Positions 8,074-11,504 of a DNA stretch of 11,504 nt are shown here, in pieces. A program made the translations under genes and the position numbers. Numbering within the stretch: position 1 is the stretch's first letter; each line of letters starts with the position of its first letter. The notes under the pieces are model-generated. The model ran no database searches, was not told the DNA's origin, and saw only the letters and a list, made by a program, of their open reading frames with translations. This DNA comes from Propionibacteriaceae bacterium (GTDB lineage: Bacteria > Actinomycetota > Actinomycetes > Propionibacteriales > Propionibacteriaceae): assembly GCA_905372155.1 (NCBI GenBank), contig CAJPNZ010000097.1, positions 1 to 11,504 of the forward strand, read 5' to 3'.

Positions 8074-8096
8074 TTTCCTTGATCTTTTCCTTGATC
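8074..8096. repeat. perfect 11-bp tandem repeat in the divergent promoter region
   Basis: TTTCCTTGATC occurs at 8074-8084 and again at 8086-8096, with one T between them, so the period is 12 bp. It lies in the 152-bp gap between the divergent PDZ protease (7999) and zincin_2 (8152) genes, upstream of both. Each copy contains TTGATC, which could serve as a -35 for the + strand gene, but neither copy has a good -10 at the right distance. It could be a tandem operator; the binding protein is unknown. Confidence 0.45.
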
Positions 8097-8151
8097 CCGT
8101 AAGGTTGAATGGTTGCCGAATCGGTTTCCCGTGCGAAAGGCCTGATGTCCA

Positions 8152-9459
8152 ATGTCAACTCCCGAAGGGTTCGACTTCGAACAGCTCAAGCGCATGATGG
8201 AGCAGCTCGGTCTCAACACCGATGAGCTGAATCTCGACGAGTTGATGAAGCAGATGCAGCGCCTTCAGACATCCGGTGGAATCAGATTCGGCTTCACCCC
8301 GGCCGATCAGGACCCGGAAGCCGCGTGGCGGACCACGATCACCGCGGCACGCCATCTCGCCTCAGAGCTGGGACCCGACCCGTCCCTCTCCCCCGGGGAA
8401 CGGCTCGCCATCGTCGATGCGGAACGACTGGCCCAGTCCTGGCTGGACCCGGTGACACAGTTCACCTCCTCCGGAACACCGCTGGTTACGCAACGCCGTG
8501 AGGAATGGATCGAGGCCACATCCGAAGGATGGCGACGTCTGGTCGAACCGATCATCGACGGGCTCGCCGACGCACTGCAGCGTGGCACAGCAGTCCCCGA
8601 GAATCCACAGTTCGCCGATTTCTCGTCGATGCTCGCCCCCATGATGCGAACCTCGGCGTCGTTGATCTACCGCGATCGGTTGAGCAAGGTGCTGGCGTCA
8701 GTCGCCGGATCCACGCTCACGGGTTCGGAGGTGGGAATCTCCCTCACCAAGGGGGCCGCCGTGACGGTACTGCCTGCAAACGTCGCCGAGTTCACCCGTG
8801 ACCTCGATCTGCCCGACGGCGACGTCATGCTCTATCTGCTGCTGCGAGAGGCAGCCAGGCAACGACTGTTCCAAGGAGTCAGTTGGCTGTCCCCCCAGCT
8901 GGAAGCACTCCTGGCCCACTACGCCCGCGAGATCCGGATCGACTTCGAGGCCTTGTCCTCACAGCTGGAAATCGGCGATGACGAGGTCTCGCTGGAAGAG
9001 ATCGTCGCGGTTGGGGAGAAAGTTCGCGGGTCGTTCTTCAAGCCCGCCAGCACTGAGCTGCAGCTGGAGATCCTCGGGCGCCTCGAGGTACTGCTGGCGC
9101 TGATCGAGGGGTGGGTGGATCATGTCACGAACCGCGCCGCCTCGAGCTGGATGACCAACGCCACTCAGCTCGACGAGGTGGTACGTCGACGTCGCGCCTC
9201 CGCGGATCCCACCCGCGAGGTGTTCCGGGATCTGCTCGGTCTGGAGCTGCGTCCCCGCCTGATCCGCGACGCGGAGAATCTGTGGGCGGCCATGGAACAT
9301 CGTCACGGAGCCCTCGAACGCGATGGTGTGTGGCAACACCCCGACATGTTGCCGACAGCCCGGCATCTGGAGGATCCCCTCTCCTACGTGCACCCGGCCC
9401 ACCGTGATGAGGACGACGGGGACTTCGACGCGGAGCTTCGCAAACTGCTTGGCGAGTAG
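8152..9459 (+). CDS. zincin_2 / DUF2342 family protein with degenerate metal-binding motif
   Basis: The protein has 435 residues. It matches the actinobacterial 'zinc-dependent metalloprotease/hydrolase' family (DUF2342, zincin_2) in several blocks: WLDPVTQF (97-104), EEWIEAT..GW..LVEP (117-133), a glycine/serine segment GSEVGISLTKGAAVTVLPANVAEF (191-214), YLLLREAARQRLF (228-240), LLALIEGWVDHV (314-325), RRRRAS and LGLELRPRLIRDAENLW (362-378), then HPDMLPT (396-402). In family members I recall, the central motif reads EAAHxRLFxHVPWL; here it reads EAARQRLFQGVSWL, so both histidines are replaced (R236, G242) while E233 and E319 remain. The usual Gly-rich N-terminus is also replaced by a helical charged segment (1-40). 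It is probably cytoplasmic. The ATG at 8152 follows AAAGG (8136-8140) at a rather long 11 nt. It is divergent from the PDZ operon. It is probably a non-catalytic member, but this rests on remembered family sequence. Confidence 0.85.
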   Translation: MSTPEGFDFEQLKRMMEQLGLNTDELNLDELMKQMQRLQTSGGIRFGFTPADQDPEAAWRTTITAARHLASELGPDPSLSPGERLAIVDAERLAQSWLDPVTQFTSSGTPLVTQRREEWIEATSEGWRRLVEPIIDGLADALQRGTAVPENPQFADFSSMLAPMMRTSASLIYRDRLSKVLASVAGSTLTGSEVGISLTKGAAVTVLPANVAEFTRDLDLPDGDVMLYLLLREAARQRLFQGVSWLSPQLEALLAHYAREIRIDFEALSSQLEIGDDEVSLEEIVAVGEKVRGSFFKPASTELQLEILGRLEVLLALIEGWVDHVTNRAASSWMTNATQLDEVVRRRRASADPTREVFRDLLGLELRPRLIRDAENLWAAMEHRHGALERDGVWQHPDMLPTARHLEDPLSYVHPAHRDEDDGDFDAELRKLLGE

Positions 9460-9517
9460 TACTTGACTAAAGTGCCCTCCACGCGGTTGACTATATACCA
9501 CGGTGCCCACTCGGGCT

Positions 9518-9539
9518 GGTTCGCAGGGGAAGGCGAACC
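9518..9539. terminator. hairpin in the convergent gap, possible shared terminator
   Basis: GGTTCGC (9518-9524) pairs perfectly with GCGAACC (9533-9539) around an 8-nt loop. A smaller hairpin GCCC/GGGC (9505-9516) lies directly before it. It sits between the zincin_2 stop (9459) and the uvrD2 stop (9556 side), where both transcripts should end. On the + strand a short T-run (CCTTTTC) follows only 11 nt later, and on the - strand there is no T-run, so it is not a classical intrinsic terminator. Confidence 0.4.
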
Positions 9540-9555
9540 CCCGGGTGGGACCTTT

Positions 9556-11504
9556 TCATTCCCCCGCCGGGGCCGCGCCCTTCACGCTGTGTTCCGCCAC
9601 GATCCGCAGCACGTCTGTACCGAACCGGTCCGCCTTCACCACGCCAATGCCGCTGATCCGCAGCAGCTGGGCGCGATCCACCGGTTCGGCCTCGGCGATG
9701 GCCTGCAGGGTGGTGTCGGTGAAGATCACGAAGGCCGGTTGGGACGCGGCGTTGGCGGTCTCCAGCCGCCAGGTCTTCAGGGCGGCCAGGAGTTCCTCGT
9801 CGAAGGGCGCCTCGCAACCGATGTGACGGCCCAGCTTGCGTTCGGCGGCGTCGGTCAGCTGCCCCCCACAGACGAAACAGGTACGGGAACGCACGCTACC
9901 GCGCCCGGATCTGCCTGCGCGGGTGGCGGGAACCTGCTCCTCGGGCACGAGGCCCGTCAGGAAGCGGGAAAGCACACCCCGGCCGCGGGAAGGCCTGCCG
10001 GGCCACGAAACCCGGAGCCGCCGACGGGCCCGCGTCACCGCGACGTGCAGGAGCCTTCGCTCCTCCGACAGCGCGGGGTCCTCCTGGCTCAGCGCGAAGG
10101 GAACCATGCCCTCGCGCACCCCGACCACGGCCACCGCATCCCATTCGAGGCCCTTGGCGGCGTGCATGGTCGCCAACGTGACGGCGCTGGTGACAGGCGG
10201 GGTCTCGAGATTGGCACGATCGTTCAGCCAGGCGATGAACCCGGGGGCGGTCCAGTCCGGGGCGGTTTCCTGGGCATCACGGATCATGTGCACCAAGGAG
10301 TTGATGGACTCCCAGCGTTCCCGCTGCGCGCCCATTCCCGACGGGGCCTCCGAACCCCATCTCAACTCGGCCAGCACCTTCTCGAGCAGCTCCCCCGGGC
10401 GGGTTCCGGGATCCCGCTGCGCGGCGCGGTGCAGCCGGTTCACCGCGTCGCGCACCTCGGGACGCTCCCAGAACCGGTCGGTGCCCTTGACCTGGTAGGG
10501 AATCCGAGCGGCATCCAGGGCGGACTCGAGGACGGGTGACTGCGCGTTGATGCGGTAGAGCACCGCGCACTCACCCCACGGGGTGCCCTCGGCGTGTCGC
10601 TCCCCCAGCCAGGCGACCACGGTCCGAGCCTCGTCCTCCTCCGTGCCGTCGGCATGGAACTCAGGGGGCGGTCCCTCGGGGCGCGTGGGATACAGGTCCC
10701 CCGCGCTGGGACGGCGACGCACTATGCGGTTCGCGAGCTGGACGATGCCCGGGCTGGAGCGGTAGTTGCGCACCAATCTCACCTGACGGGCCCCGGGATG
10801 TTCGGAGGCGAAACCGGTCAGGCAGTCGGCCCTGGCGCCGGCGAAACCGTGAATGGCCTGCTGGGGATCACCGACCACACAGATGTCGGGGCGGCCATCC
10901 ACCCACAGCGACACCAGGCGGTGCTGGATCGCGGAGACGTCCTGGTACTCGTCCACCACGAAGTGCCGGTAGGCGTCCCGGATCCGCTCGGCTACGGCGG
11001 GGTGTTCCACCAGCAGCGCGGCCGCGCACAGGAGGATGTCGTTGAAATCCACCACCCCGGCGCTCGTCTTGTGTTTCTCGTAGGCCTCCATCACCTGGGC
11101 CACTCGTTCGGGTTCCACCCCCGCGACCGCACGGCCGCGGGCGAGCCGGGCATAGCGGCTGGGGGGAACGTTGCTGGACTTGGCCCAGCCGATCTCCACG
11201 ATCAGGTCCCGCACCAGGTTCGTGTCGGCATTGCCGAGCACCCGGTTCGCGGCCCGCCCCACCAGCGGGAAGGGATTGTCCAGCAGCGCCGGGAACTCGG
11301 AACCGTAGGCCGTGGGCCAGAAATAGCGGCACTGGCTGAGTGCGGCGGCGTGGATGGTCCGGGCTGAGACCCGGCGCACCCCGAGCCCCGCCAGCCGCGA
11401 CTTCAGCTCCCCCGCCGCCCGCGTGGTGAAGGTGACCGCGAGGGTCGCGGTCGGGGCGTAACGCCCCTCCCGGACGGCGTGGGCGATCACGCACCGGGTC
11501 GCCC
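9556..11504 (-). CDS. uvrD2: UvrD2-type superfamily I DNA helicase with zinc ribbon and HRDC domain (5' end outside the window)
   Basis: About 648 residues are visible; the start and most of motif I lie beyond base 11504. Counting from the GTG codon at 11490, helicase motifs are: Ia TFTTRAA (20-26), II VVDEYQDVS (178-186), III VVGDPQQAIHGFAGA (205-219), IV VRLVRNYRSS (237-246), V TMHAAKGLEWDAV (441-453), and VI EERRLLHVAVTRAR (476-489). A ribbon CFVCGGQLTDAAERKLGRHIGC (538-559) follows, then an HRDC domain (about 562-635) with the helix-hairpin segment LLRISGIGVVKADRFG. This is the architecture of mycobacterial UvrD2: ATP-dependent 3'-5' unwinding in DNA repair. Two oddities: the codon at the Walker A lysine position reads GCG (Ala), and the third zinc ligand is His instead of Cys. 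The GTG at 11490 is not the true start, because coding sequence continues in frame to the edge. Confidence 0.92.
   Translation of the reverse strand, partial: ATRCVIAHAVREGRYAPTATLAVTFTTRAAGELKSRLAGLGVRRVSARTIHAAALSQCRYFWPTAYGSEFPALLDNPFPLVGRAANRVLGNADTNLVRDLIVEIGWAKSSNVPPSRYARLARGRAVAGVEPERVAQVMEAYEKHKTSAGVVDFNDILLCAAALLVEHPAVAERIRDAYRHFVVDEYQDVSAIQHRLVSLWVDGRPDICVVGDPQQAIHGFAGARADCLTGFASEHPGARQVRLVRNYRSSPGIVQLANRIVRRRPSAGDLYPTRPEGPPPEFHADGTEEDEARTVVAWLGERHAEGTPWGECAVLYRINAQSPVLESALDAARIPYQVKGTDRFWERPEVRDAVNRLHRAAQRDPGTRPGELLEKVLAELRWGSEAPSGMGAQRERWESINSLVHMIRDAQETAPDWTAPGFIAWLNDRANLETPPVTSAVTLATMHAAKGLEWDAVAVVGVREGMVPFALSQEDPALSEERRLLHVAVTRARRRLRVSWPGRPSRGRGVLSRFLTGLVPEEQVPATRAGRSGRGSVRSRTCFVCGGQLTDAAERKLGRHIGCEAPFDEELLAALKTWRLETANAASQPAFVIFTDTTLQAIAEAEPVDRAQLLRISGIGVVKADRFGTDVLRIVAEHSVKGAAPAGE

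Noticed and set aside
9556..11490. UvrD2 as a complete gene starting at GTG 11490
   Set aside because: It would lack motif I and the Q motif; coding sequence continues in frame to the window edge, so the gene is cut.

Overview
The window looks like chromosomal DNA from a high-GC actinobacterium, most likely of the Propionibacteriaceae. The reasons are the strong G/C bias, the frequent GTG and TTG starts, and a set of actinobacterial families (TgpA-like, DUF3040, UPF0182, PPA1309 family, PDZ/Lon-like YlbL type, zincin_2/DUF2342, UvrD2 with a zinc ribbon and HRDC domain). The block UPF0182 / PDZ-protease / divergent zincin_2 / UvrD2 matches, from memory, the order around Rv3193c-Rv3198c in Mycobacterium tuberculosis. 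Here the genes that lie between the zincin_2 protein and UvrD2 in mycobacteria are absent, and a PPA1309-family gene sits between UPF0182 and the PDZ protease. No tRNA, rRNA, CRISPR array, insertion sequence or phage gene was seen, and nothing suggests recent transfer.

Layout. (1) Positions 1-3579, + strand: the C-terminal end of a TgpA-type transglutaminase-like membrane protein, then a tight DUF3040 / M16 peptidase / M16-like partner run (3-nt gap, then a 4-bp overlap). The first M16 protein has the full zinc site; the second has lost it but keeps the substrate-binding region, as in M16 heterodimers. (2) Positions 3569-7999, - strand: PDZ/Lon-like membrane protease, PPA1309-family protein and UPF0182 membrane protein, with overlapping ends (8 bp and 4 bp), so an operon. 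Its last gene overlaps the last M16 gene tail to tail by 11 bp. (3) Positions 8000-8151: divergent promoter region with a perfect 11-bp tandem repeat. (4) Positions 8152-9459, + strand: a zincin_2-family protein that lacks the two family histidines. (5) Positions 9460-9555: convergent intergenic segment with hairpins. (6) Positions 9556-11504, - strand: UvrD2-type helicase cut by the right edge, with an apparent Walker A lysine change and a Cys-Cys-His-Cys zinc ribbon.

How they fit together: most of the window is a housekeeping island for envelope and proteolysis functions next to a DNA-repair helicase. I do not see a clearly new multi-gene defence or mobile system. The points most worth a second look are two changes at active or ligand sites: the degenerate metal motif in the zincin_2 protein and the Walker A change in UvrD2.
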